A DNA stretch of 64,000 bases. Origin: Bordetella genomosp. 11 (GTDB taxonomy: Bacteria; Pseudomonadota; Gammaproteobacteria; Burkholderiales; Burkholderiaceae_B). The stretch lies in contig NZ_NEVS01000004.1 of the NCBI RefSeq assembly GCF_002261215.1, positions 4,278,001 through 4,342,000 on the forward strand, in the 5' to 3' direction. The notes beneath the pieces are model-generated. The model did not search any database. It was not told the DNA's origin and worked only from the letters and a program-made list of their open reading frames with translations. Shown piece after piece: positions 41,097-47,856 of this stretch; the stretch's first letter is position 1, and each line of letters starts with the position of its first letter. The position numbers were made by a program, and so were the translations under genes.

Positions 41097-41519
41097 ATGA
41101 GCACCATCACGATCTACCACAACCCGGCCTGTGGCACCTCGCGCAACGTGCTCGGCTTGATCCGCAACAGCGGTGAGGAACCTACCGTCATCGAGTACCT
41201 GAAAACGCCGCCCGACCGCGACACGCTCCAGGCGCTGATCGCGGCGATGGGCGTGCCGGTGCGAGACGTGCTGCGCGAGAAAGGCACGCCCTATGCCGAA
41301 CTCGACCTGGGCAACCCGAGGTGGAGCGACGACGACCTGATCGGCTTCATGCTCCAGCATCCCATCCTCATCAACCGGCCTATCGTGGTCACGCCGCTAG
41401 GCACGCGCCTGTGCCGGCCTTCGGAAGCCGTGCTCGACCTGCTGCCGCAGCCGCAGCGCGGCGCGTTCAACAAGGAGGACGGCGAGCCAGTGGTCGATGA
41501 GAAAGGCCGCCGTGTCTGA
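41097..41519 (+). CDS. arsC: Arsenate reductase, glutaredoxin-coupled type
   Basis: 140 residues. [19 protein letters not shown] contains the catalytic Cys at 12, and IEYLKTPP plus [20 protein letters not shown] match the E. coli R773-type ArsC. It reduces arsenate with glutathione and glutaredoxin. Together with the PTP-type enzyme upstream, the operon has two reductases with different electron donors. It overlaps arsH by 23 bp. Confidence 0.92.
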   Translation: MSTITIYHNPACGTSRNVLGLIRNSGEEPTVIEYLKTPPDRDTLQALIAAMGVPVRDVLREKGTPYAELDLGNPRWSDDDLIGFMLQHPILINRPIVVTPLGTRLCRPSEAVLDLLPQPQRGAFNKEDGEPVVDEKGRRV

Positions 41520-42234
41520 ATCCCGTCTCGACCTGCCGAACATCGACGCGGCGCTGTTCCAGCAACCGGACACCGAACACCTGTTCGCGCCGGCACGGGC
41601 CACGCATGCGCCGCGCTTCCTGCTGCTCTACGGCTCGCTGCGCGAACGCTCGTTCAGCCGCCTCGCAGCCGAAGAAGCCGCGCGCATCCTGCGGGCGCTG
41701 GGCGGCGAAACCCGATTGTTCAATCCGTCCGGCCTGCCACTGGTGGACGATGCGCCGGCCGATCACCCGAAGGTCAAGGAACTGCACGAATTGGTGCAAT
41801 GGGCCGAAGGCATGGTGTGGAGTTCGCCGGAGCGCCACGGCGCGATGACCGGCCTGATGAAGACGCAAATCGACTGGATTCCGCTGTCGGTCGGCGCGGT
41901 GCGCCCGACCCAAGGCAAGACGCTGGCGGTGATGCAGGTGTCGGGCGGCTCGCAGTCGTTCAACGCCGTCAACCAGATGCGCGTGCTGGGCCGCTGGATG
42001 CGGATGCTGACCGTCCCGAACCAGTCCTCGGTCGCCAAGGCATACCAGGAGTTCGACGAGGCCGGACGCATGAAGCCCTCGGCCTATTACGACCGCATCG
42101 TGGACGTGATGGAAGAACTGATGAAGTTCACGCTGCTCACCCGCGACGCGGTGCCGTATCTGGTTGATCGGTACAGCGAGCGCAAGGAAAGCGCCGAGGC
42201 GTTGAGCCGGCGGGTCGGTCAAGCGGCGATCTGA
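41497..42234 (+). CDS. arsH: ArsH, NADPH-dependent FMN oxidoreductase
   Basis: 245 residues. The flavodoxin-like FMN loop [20 protein letters not shown] (about 46-65) and the [20 protein letters not shown] block are typical. ArsH oxidises trivalent organoarsenicals and provides protection against oxidative stress. It is the last gene of the arsenic operon. The ATG at 41497 starts inside arsC; a GTG-type or later start cannot be excluded, but the N-terminal extension is normal for ArsH. Confidence 0.9.
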   Translation: MRKAAVSESRLDLPNIDAALFQQPDTEHLFAPARATHAPRFLLLYGSLRERSFSRLAAEEAARILRALGGETRLFNPSGLPLVDDAPADHPKVKELHELVQWAEGMVWSSPERHGAMTGLMKTQIDWIPLSVGAVRPTQGKTLAVMQVSGGSQSFNAVNQMRVLGRWMRMLTVPNQSSVAKAYQEFDEAGRMKPSAYYDRIVDVMEELMKFTLLTRDAVPYLVDRYSERKESAEALSRRVGQAAI

Positions 42235-42387
42235 GCGGCAGGCCAGGAATTCGTTGAGGCTGCAAAGCATCGTCAGTTCAAGTTTCAGAAAGCACATGCA
42301 TGTGATGCACGCGCGGTATTTCTTGATAAATCGACTTTATCGAGCTGCGGTGCAGTTCAGCGAATACCGATCTGGAGCCATGGTCAA
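42235..42387. other. Short gap after arsH
   Basis: No gene is seen. It is somewhat AT-rich (for example TTTCTTGATAAATCGACTTTATC) and marks the right edge of the arsenic cargo. No inverted repeats of an insertion sequence were recognised. Confidence 0.4.
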
Positions 42388-42413
42388 GAAGAAAAAGCCC
42401 CTCGGAAGGGGCT
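42388..42413 (-). terminator. Intrinsic terminator after the 92-aa gene
   Basis: On the minus strand AGCCCCT and AGGGGCT with a TCCG-type loop are followed by TTTTTCTTC. It ends the leftward accessory transcript before the arsenic operon, 8 bp past the stop codon of the gene ending at 42421. Confidence 0.8.
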
Positions 42414-42420
42414 GGGTAGG

Positions 42421-42699
42421 TCAAGCTTCGTACACGAAGTAGTGCTCGCGCTGACGCGGGAAGAACACATGCTTCCACGTGTCGCCGCTGGTGCTGCCAC
42501 CGTCGAAGACGACCATTTCGTAGTCGTCAATGTCGGTGTCCGCCAGGTCGGCGCTGTCGATATGGCGCATGTGCAGCGTGCCGCTCATACGCTCGAAGAC
42601 CAGGATCTGGCCGATGGCGTCGTCCTGGCCCATGGCGTTGACGCAGGCTCCAAGCTGATGCTCGAAGTCGCATGCGGGCGAGATGAGGTCGGGGAACAT
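42421..42699 (-). CDS. Small acidic ICE protein of unknown function (92 aa)
   Basis: Starts at 42699 (MFPDLISPACDFEHQL). An Asp-rich middle (DSADLADTDIDDYEMVVFDG) and the end FFPRQREHYFVYEA are the only notable features. It has its own leader hairpin and a terminator right after it. Confidence 0.65.
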   Translation of the reverse strand: MFPDLISPACDFEHQLGACVNAMGQDDAIGQILVFERMSGTLHMRHIDSADLADTDIDDYEMVVFDGGSTSGDTWKHVFFPRQREHYFVYEA

Positions 42700-42726
42700 G
42701 GGGTTGCTCCTATGAAAATGGACTAG

Positions 42727-42754
42727 CCCGGCTCCTGGTGAGGAGACGGACCGG
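42727..42754 (-). promoter_or_regulatory. Leader hairpin before the 92-aa gene (module L)
   Basis: CCGG with CCGG-type ends and CTCC with GGAG inside, around TCACCA. It is shorter than other members but lies in the same place, about 30 bp before the start codon. Confidence 0.55.
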
Positions 42755-42794
42755 CATGGGGGACAAAGAGGAATGTTGGCGCGTAACGCGGCTA

Positions 42795-43511
42795 CTACGA
42801 CTCGCCCAACGGCAGACCCAGCAACACGGGCGCGTCTGCGTCGAGGATGAGGATGCGGACATCGGCCTGGCCAGCCAGGTCAAGGATGTTCGCCAGGTCG
42901 TCGGGCATGCCCTTGCTCCGGTGCTCTTGGCGAAGCTGTTCCGCGCTGATGCCTTCGGAATACTCCAGGTTCTTATCCGTCCAGGGCGTGGAGATCAGCT
43001 TGATGCCGATCGCCGGGCTGTACGGCACCCGGAAGGCGATGAACAGGAAGGCCTCTGGCGTGGCGAGGTCTGCCAGATTGGCGAGGTACTGGCCGGTTTC
43101 GTGGCTGATGTGTGCACTGCTGATTTCCCAGCACCGGCTGTAGTAGCCGGTCTCGAAGCTCAGCCGTCGAATCACCTCCCGAGCTGACTCTTCAGAGTAG
43201 GTGTCCCCGATATGGCATGGGCGACCGTCGAAGTCATAGCCCTCGATTGCGTAGACCACCGAGCGCACGATGCCTTCGGTTTGGCACAGTGCCTCCAGAT
43301 CGGCAGGTACCTCCTGGCCCTCGGTGATCAGTGCGAAGTCGGCACCGACCAGGCATGGGAACTGTGCTGCCTGATCGTCAGGCAGGTGTGCCTGGCTTAA
43401 ATGCAGCGGCCGCCATACCGGCGGAGAATCGTCCTCGCAGGTGATGAGCAGTGTACGAACAATGCGCAGATTCGAATAACCGCGGATGAAGGGGTTGTCG
43501 GCCTCGGACAT
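42795..43511 (-). CDS. Conserved ICE protein, possibly DUF5983-like (238 aa)
   Basis: Starts at 43511 (MSEADNPFIRGYSNLR). Blocks include VVYAIEGYDFDGRPCHIGDT, RCWEISSAHISHETGQYLAN and SPAIGIKLISTPWTDKNLE. The CWEISSAHIS stretch resembles DUF5983 proteins, but this is from memory. No membrane segment or catalytic motif is visible. Confidence 0.62.
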   Translation of the reverse strand: MSEADNPFIRGYSNLRIVRTLLITCEDDSPPVWRPLHLSQAHLPDDQAAQFPCLVGADFALITEGQEVPADLEALCQTEGIVRSVVYAIEGYDFDGRPCHIGDTYSEESAREVIRRLSFETGYYSRCWEISSAHISHETGQYLANLADLATPEAFLFIAFRVPYSPAIGIKLISTPWTDKNLEYSEGISAEQLRQEHRSKGMPDDLANILDLAGQADVRILILDADAPVLLGLPLGES

Positions 43512-43534
43512 GGATTACTCCTGGATAGAGAATA

Positions 43535-43575
43535 CCGAGGCCGCTCCCCATCGGGGAATGAGACCCCGGTGGGTT
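43535..43575 (-). promoter_or_regulatory. Leader hairpin before the 238-aa gene (module L)
   Basis: CCGGGGTCTCATTCCCC pairs with GGGGAGCGGCCTCGG around GAT. CCAACCCACC stands upstream and CAGGAG downstream before the start codon at 43511. Confidence 0.7.
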
Positions 43576-43591
43576 GGAAGTGGAAAATGCG

Positions 43592-44040
43592 TCAGGCAGC
43601 ACTGAGTGCTGGCGCTTGGGCCAGCCGCTCTGCAACGCGGCGACGTACATTCATACGAAATTGCCCGTCATTGATGCCGGCGAGTAGGCTGCCGGCCTCC
43701 ATGGCGATCACGGCCGAGGCCTCTTCTGCGTCGGAGGCCAGAATGGCTTTGCGCAACTGGTCTCCGAGTTGGAGGGCCTGTGAAGACGCTCGGGCGACCT
43801 GAACCTCCCGGCTCAGATAGCTGCCGTCGCCACCGAACTCGAACAATCGCGGTTTGCTGCAATACCAGCACCCCTCGAATTGAATGGCGGTCAGGTGATG
43901 GCCGTCGTTCAGACAGGTGGCGATCAGAAGCAATGCGTCGAGATCGGCGCTGTCGGGCTGTACGGCGGCCAGTCCTGGACCAGGACGGATTGCACAAGGC
44001 CGCCTTCGAGCACGACGGCGAAGCTGGGATGGGGGAACAT
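43592..44040 (-). pseudogene. ICE gene with probable one-base frameshift
   Basis: The ATG at 44040 has a good ribosome binding site and module L leader and reads MFPHPSFAVVLEGGLVQSVLVQDWP, a natural protein start, but hits a stop at 43924. From about 43990 leftwards the natural-looking reading continues in another frame (AAVQPDSADLDALLLIATCL to QAPALSAA at 43592) that has no start codon of its own nearby. A single missing base near 43975-43990 would explain both. It may be a real mutation or a sequencing error. Confidence 0.65.
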
Positions 44041-44063
44041 GTGTCGCTCCTTCAGAAAAGTCG

Positions 44064-44097
44064 GAGGGACACGGCCCCCGGAGGGCACGTGTCCCTC
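44064..44097 (-). promoter_or_regulatory. Leader hairpin before the frameshifted gene (module L)
   Basis: A perfect 10-bp stem GAGGGACACG/CGTGTCCCTC encloses an inner CCC/GGG stem. CCACCCC stands upstream and GACTTTTCTGAAGGAG downstream, as in paralogue A's leader. Confidence 0.7.
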
Positions 44098-44138
44098 GTT
44101 TGGGGTGGATAGGAATGGCGGCGTGACCCGCAAGGGCC

Positions 44139-44528
44139 TTACCAGCCGTTGTAGTGCAGCACCAGGCTGGCGATGACCCGGCGGCGAGCAAGGTCGAGGC
44201 CGCTCAGATCGGCCAGGCCTTCAAACCCGCAGCGGCGCAGCAAAGACGCGCTCCTGCGGGCGTTGTAGAAGCTCACCATCGCGGCGAGGAACATGCGTTC
44301 CCCGCTGCTCAGTAAGCCCAGGGACCTGCTGATCTGCCGCACGTTGGGGCATAGATCCCATTTGTCGCGGGCTTGTTCAAAGCCCTTTTTGGTGCAGTCG
44401 CCAAACCACCGGGGGCCTGCGATCTGCACACCACGTTTCCATGCCTTGAAGAACGCATCGGGAGCAGCAACGAAGTGCTGCCGCTCCCGTGCGATCTGCT
44501 CGGCAACTTCCAGGGGAAGCTGGCTCAT
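44139..44528 (-). CDS. Conserved ICE protein of unknown function (129 aa)
   Basis: Starts at 44528 (MSQLPLEVAEQIARER). It is helical and basic, with FFKAWKRGVQIAGPRWFGDC and LSSGERMFLAAMVSFYNARR. It resembles a small all-helical regulatory or DNA-binding protein, but no domain is recognised. The 22-bp gap before it leaves no room for a leader hairpin, so it is cotranscribed with the 69-residue gene. Confidence 0.65.
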   Translation of the reverse strand: MSQLPLEVAEQIARERQHFVAAPDAFFKAWKRGVQIAGPRWFGDCTKKGFEQARDKWDLCPNVRQISRSLGLLSSGERMFLAAMVSFYNARRSASLLRRCGFEGLADLSGLDLARRRVIASLVLHYNGW

Positions 44529-44550
44529 GAGAGATTCCTTATAGAGTGGA

Positions 44551-44760
44551 TCAAGGGATGGCGAGCTGAGACCAGCCGCCTCTTGCGAGGGCGCGTTCCG
44601 CGGCAGCGAAGCTGCGGAAGTACTCGCGGGACTCCCGCGAGACAGGCCCTTGGGAATCGCGCGTTCCGATGTAGTGACCGGCGGCGCTATGCAGGACTTC
44701 GAGCGGCAATTGCTTGCCGGTGCAGAACAAGGCGAGTTCGCCGAAAGAGGCGCGTGGCAT
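44551..44760 (-). CDS. Small ICE protein (69 aa)
   Basis: Starts at 44760 (MPRASFGELALFCTGK) with AAGGAG upstream. The open frame extends far upstream but across leader sequence. Contents: LEVLHSAAGHYIGTRDSQGP and a helical end. The function is unknown. Confidence 0.6.
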   Translation of the reverse strand: MPRASFGELALFCTGKQLPLEVLHSAAGHYIGTRDSQGPVSRESREYFRSFAAAERALARGGWSQLAIP

Positions 44761-44782
44761 GGTCGGACTCCTTGGAGGATGC

Positions 44783-44821
44783 GAGGCGACCAGGCCCGTA
44801 CGGGATGGCAGCTCCCGCTGG
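44783..44821 (-). promoter_or_regulatory. Leader hairpin before the 69-aa gene (module L)
   Basis: A CCCGTACGGG apical stem with GCCA/TGGTC-type outer pairs and a CAACCCCAGCGGGAG box upstream. A GCATCG/CGATGC dyad (about 44838-44874) and a module P copy follow further upstream. Confidence 0.55.
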
Positions 44822-44905
44822 GGTTGACGAAGGTGCATCGGCGTCGCGAGGACGCTCGTCCGCAGGACGATGCTGGGCGGACTGGTGGGTGATACGGAGT
44901 GAATT

Positions 44906-44960
44906 CCGCGCAGCCTGGAACCCTGGCTGCTGGCATGTGCTGACGAATCAGCGAACATGC
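44906..44960 (-). promoter_or_regulatory. Two-hairpin module P, copy c
   Basis: On the plus strand GCAGCC pairs with GGCTGC across TGGAACCCT, then GCTGA pairs with TCAGC across CGAA, with GCATG and CATGC enclosing the second hairpin. Confidence 0.7.
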
Positions 44961-45092
44961 GGGCAGCTTCGTGCGCGAGCCGCGCTGCGTCAGTTGAAAA
45001 ACCGCATCCGGCCCCGTCCCGATTCATGCGCAGCAGAAAAAGAAACAGCCGCGCGTCGTGCGGGGCCGTCAGGACGGAGCGAAGGCGCCGGG

Positions 45093-45650
45093 TCAGTCGG
45101 GCTTGTCGCCCAGGACATGCTGCTTCCACAAGTCGAATGCCTGCTCGGGCGCAAGCTCGGCGAGGATCACGATGGGCTTGTCTTGCCGGTCGCGCAGCGC
45201 AGCAAAGTACGCCTCGCGGTCGGCGATGGCCTTGAGCTTGATGCCCTTGAGGTATTTCAGCTTGCCGTCCTTGATGAACAGCACCTTGTTGCCGATGTCG
45301 CGGTTGAACGCGGTACGCACCGTGCGCTCCGAGTGCATGGCATCGGCCAGTTGATCGACAAGGAAATCGAGCGACATGTCGATGGAAAGAGGCTCTGCGC
45401 CTTCGTGCTCGGGGTCGAACAAGGCGGGCGGCAGGCCTTTGGCGAACGACTCGGCATCGGCCAGCAGTGCGGCCTTGCCGGTGAGCGCGCGGATGAATGT
45501 CGAACCGCCGTGCCCGTCGTTGCGGGCCTCGGCGATGGCAGCGCCGTCGAACACGACGGTGGCGGTGAAGCACAGCGTTTCCTCGCTGGCGAAGTCGGCC
45601 ACCTTGAGGTTCTTCAGCGTGATACGGTCTTGCTTGGTGATGTTTTCCAT
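45093..45650 (-). CDS. Conserved ICE protein of unknown function (185 aa)
   Basis: Starts at 45650 (MENITKQDRITLKNLK). It has a strand-rich start (SEETLCFTATVVFDGAAIAE) and a helical end with LKYLKGIKLKAIADREAYFA. No known domain was recognised. It lies between the GHKL ATPase gene and the 69-residue gene, with about 330 bp of structured leader on each side. Confidence 0.66.
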   Translation of the reverse strand: MENITKQDRITLKNLKVADFASEETLCFTATVVFDGAAIAEARNDGHGGSTFIRALTGKAALLADAESFAKGLPPALFDPEHEGAEPLSIDMSLDFLVDQLADAMHSERTVRTAFNRDIGNKVLFIKDGKLKYLKGIKLKAIADREAYFAALRDRQDKPIVILAELAPEQAFDLWKQHVLGDKPD

Positions 45651-45670
45651 GGGAAGTCCTGAAATTGACC

Positions 45671-45718
45671 GGCAGGCGACACGCCCCTGGCGGGATGTGG
45701 CGACCATCCCGTGGGTTG
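45671..45718 (-). promoter_or_regulatory. Leader hairpin before the 185-aa gene (module L)
   Basis: GGTCGCCACATCCC pairs with GGGGCGTGTCGCC around GCCA; CCAACCCACGGGAT stands upstream. A GGCATC/GATGCC dyad (about 45727-45768) and module P follow upstream. Confidence 0.65.
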
Positions 45719-45801
45719 GAGAAAGGAGGCATCGGTGCCCCGGTGGGCAGCGTTCGCCGGTGAGATGCCGAGGCGAACTGGCGGGTGGCGTGGGCGGACC
45801 C

Positions 45802-45860
45802 CACGGCAGCCTGGACACCCTGGCTGCGGGCATGGCGCTGCGACAGCAGCAACACATGCG
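45802..45860 (-). promoter_or_regulatory. Two-hairpin module P, copy d
   Basis: On the plus strand GCAGCC pairs with GGCTGC, then GCTGC pairs with GCAGC across GACA. The second stem differs from copy c on both sides and still pairs. Confidence 0.7.
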
Positions 45861-45971
45861 ATGGAGCATCGGCCCAGCGTCGCCGTGCGTCATCCGGCAA
45901 TCTGAATTCATCGCCACCGGATTGGCGTGCCCCATGAAAAACAGCTCCCCGAAGGGAGCTGCAAAGGAGGA

Positions 45972-47549
45972 TCACTGCACGCTGGCGAGCTTGCCATCGG
46001 CGTCGAAGCTCAGGCGCACGGTGGCACCGGCGAGCTTGGGCTGCGGGGTGTATCGCCAGGACCTGGGCAGCAGTTCCTCAATGGCACGGGCAGGCGAAAC
46101 CGAGCAGCCGACCGCGATGAACGTGGCGATGGTCTGCGCATCCGCGTCCTCGCGAGCCTGGTCGTAGCGGTCATCGAAGATGTAGTCCGACAAGAGACTG
46201 GTGACGTCTCCCGCGTGGGGCGTCACGTAGAGTCGGCCGTGCCTGCGGATGGCAGATACCGCATATTCGCGGGTGTCTCCCCCAAAGCTGGCGGACAGTG
46301 TTCCGACTAAGGTGACGCCAGTGATGTCGCCGTTGAATGGAAGGTTGTCATCCGCGTGGAGAACCTCGCCGTGGTGGATGCCGACCTGATCCGGGTCCGC
46401 ATGGTGGAGAAGCTCGAACAGCCAGTGGTCGCCATCGAGACGGTGTTCTTCCAGCAGAAATGCCTGTCTGGCCGCCAGGTAGACCTCGGCGGTTGGCACA
46501 TCGTCATCGTCTTCGGCGTCGATGGACCAGACACCGGCTTCTTGGAGTGCTTCGCGAGCGACAACGCCCTCGGCATGAGGGCGATCCCAGTACCTGGCCC
46601 AGTGACTGCGAAAGCCTGGCGGTTCATGGGGCCAGTCGCGGAACCAACTGCGCGGCACGAAGGGGATGCTGCTGAGCAGGTCGGCGTTCGATGAAGACAG
46701 GCACGTGGATGCGTACAGCATTACGAACTCGGCCCCGGACAGCCGCTCCTTGGCTTCGATCAGTGCCTGCCGAAAGGCCAGCTCGACCGCAGCCTGGATG
46801 CGCTTGCCATCCTCTTCCTCATGGAGCAGATGCTGGCGATCCGGTGGACGGGCGATCATGTCGTCACGCAACTTCACGATCTGGTGCCGCTGCGAAGATG
46901 GCCATCTTCCGATGGGAAGTCCTTGTAGGTAGCAGCGGTACTGAGACGGCGCTCCTTCCAGGTCGATGAGCACCTGACCGACGTCCGTATCCCGCCAGGC
47001 CAAACCTGGCCGGGACAGCGGGCGCTCGCACTCCGTGCCGTTGAATGTCACGCGGACGGGGAAGGCTTCGCACAGCCGCACCAGTTGCTGGGCGACCCAC
47101 TGGGTCAGTGTCGGGCCTTTGTACGGGGGCTCGACACCGCACAAGCGGATCTCGGTGCCGATGCGCGCTGGCGCGGCGATGACGTCGATGTCTTCACCGC
47201 TGATGATCGCAGCGGTGGTGGCGCGAAACGCCATGTCCAGCGAATGCACCCGCAGGCTGCGCGCGAAGTACAGCGTGGAGAGGACACCGATGCCGAAAGG
47301 GTTTTCGCGGACCTTCAGTTCCTCGTCCCAGCCAGATTCGGCGATGCAGATGAGGCTCTGGAGGTTGGCGATGCCTTCGCCGTCGTCGCTGACGGTGAGC
47401 GTGTCGCCTTCGGTGGAGATGTGGATGTGGCGGGCTTTGGCGCGCCGGGCGTTCTGTAGCAGCTCGCCCAGCATCGAGGCCTGGGTGAACGCATAGCGAT
47501 AGGTTTCGATCAGGCGGTTCTGGTTCGTCTGAAGACGGATGGTGCTCAT
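45972..47549 (-). CDS. GHKL-type ATPase (HSP90/histidine-kinase-like fold)
   Basis: 525 residues from the ATG at 47549. The N-terminal Bergerat fold is clear: N box with ASMLGELLQNARRAKA (about 25-40), G1 box SDDGEGI (about 53-59) and G2 region ENPFGIGVLSTLYFAR (about 82). The C-terminal 350 residues are not recognised. No HisKA or receiver domain is present, so it is not a sensor kinase. It may be an ATP-driven clamp similar to MutL, HSP90 or MORC-like proteins; such ATPases also occur in defence islands. A role in ICE maintenance or defence is inferred. Confidence 0.78.
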   Translation of the reverse strand: MSTIRLQTNQNRLIETYRYAFTQASMLGELLQNARRAKARHIHISTEGDTLTVSDDGEGIANLQSLICIAESGWDEELKVRENPFGIGVLSTLYFARSLRVHSLDMAFRATTAAIISGEDIDVIAAPARIGTEIRLCGVEPPYKGPTLTQWVAQQLVRLCEAFPVRVTFNGTECERPLSRPGLAWRDTDVGQVLIDLEGAPSQYRCYLQGLPIGRWPSSQRHQIVKLRDDMIARPPDRQHLLHEEEDGKRIQAAVELAFRQALIEAKERLSGAEFVMLYASTCLSSSNADLLSSIPFVPRSWFRDWPHEPPGFRSHWARYWDRPHAEGVVAREALQEAGVWSIDAEDDDDVPTAEVYLAARQAFLLEEHRLDGDHWLFELLHHADPDQVGIHHGEVLHADDNLPFNGDITGVTLVGTLSASFGGDTREYAVSAIRRHGRLYVTPHAGDVTSLLSDYIFDDRYDQAREDADAQTIATFIAVGCSVSPARAIEELLPRSWRYTPQPKLAGATVRLSFDADGKLASVQ

Positions 47550-47571
47550 GGCAGGGTTCCTTGGATGAGGT

Positions 47572-47600
47572 GGTGCGCCGGTCAGGCGCGGGGATGGAAG
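47572..47600 (-). promoter_or_regulatory. Leader hairpin before the GHKL gene (module L, degenerate)
   Basis: GCGCC and GGCGC enclose TGACC in the leader, followed by ACCACCTCATCCAAGGAA and the start codon at 47549. Shorter than the other copies. Confidence 0.45.
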
Positions 47601-47762
47601 CGGCGCACACCGAAGCCCGCCGCGATGGCGTGCTGGGCGGCAATGGCCGGTCTGGGGGAAATGGGCGGACAGGCCCGATGGAGATGCAGCACCAACGCCC
47701 GGGGCGGGCGCGTGTCCGTGGCACGGTGCGATGCGGACAAGGAGGTCGACGCGGGAGAGTCC

Positions 47763-47820
47763 GCGGCGCAGCCTGAAAGACCGTGGCTGCTGGCAGTCGC
47801 CGACGCTTCGGCCATGCAGG
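47763..47820 (-). promoter_or_regulatory. Two-hairpin module P, copy e
   Basis: On the plus strand GCAGCC pairs with GGCTGC across TGAAAGACCGT, then CCGA pairs with TCGG across CGCT. It lies about 215-270 bp upstream of the GHKL start codon and just beyond the methyltransferase pseudogene end. Confidence 0.7.
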
Positions 47821-47856
47821 GATGAGAATGGCGTCAGCCGCCTTTCGCGTCGCGCA

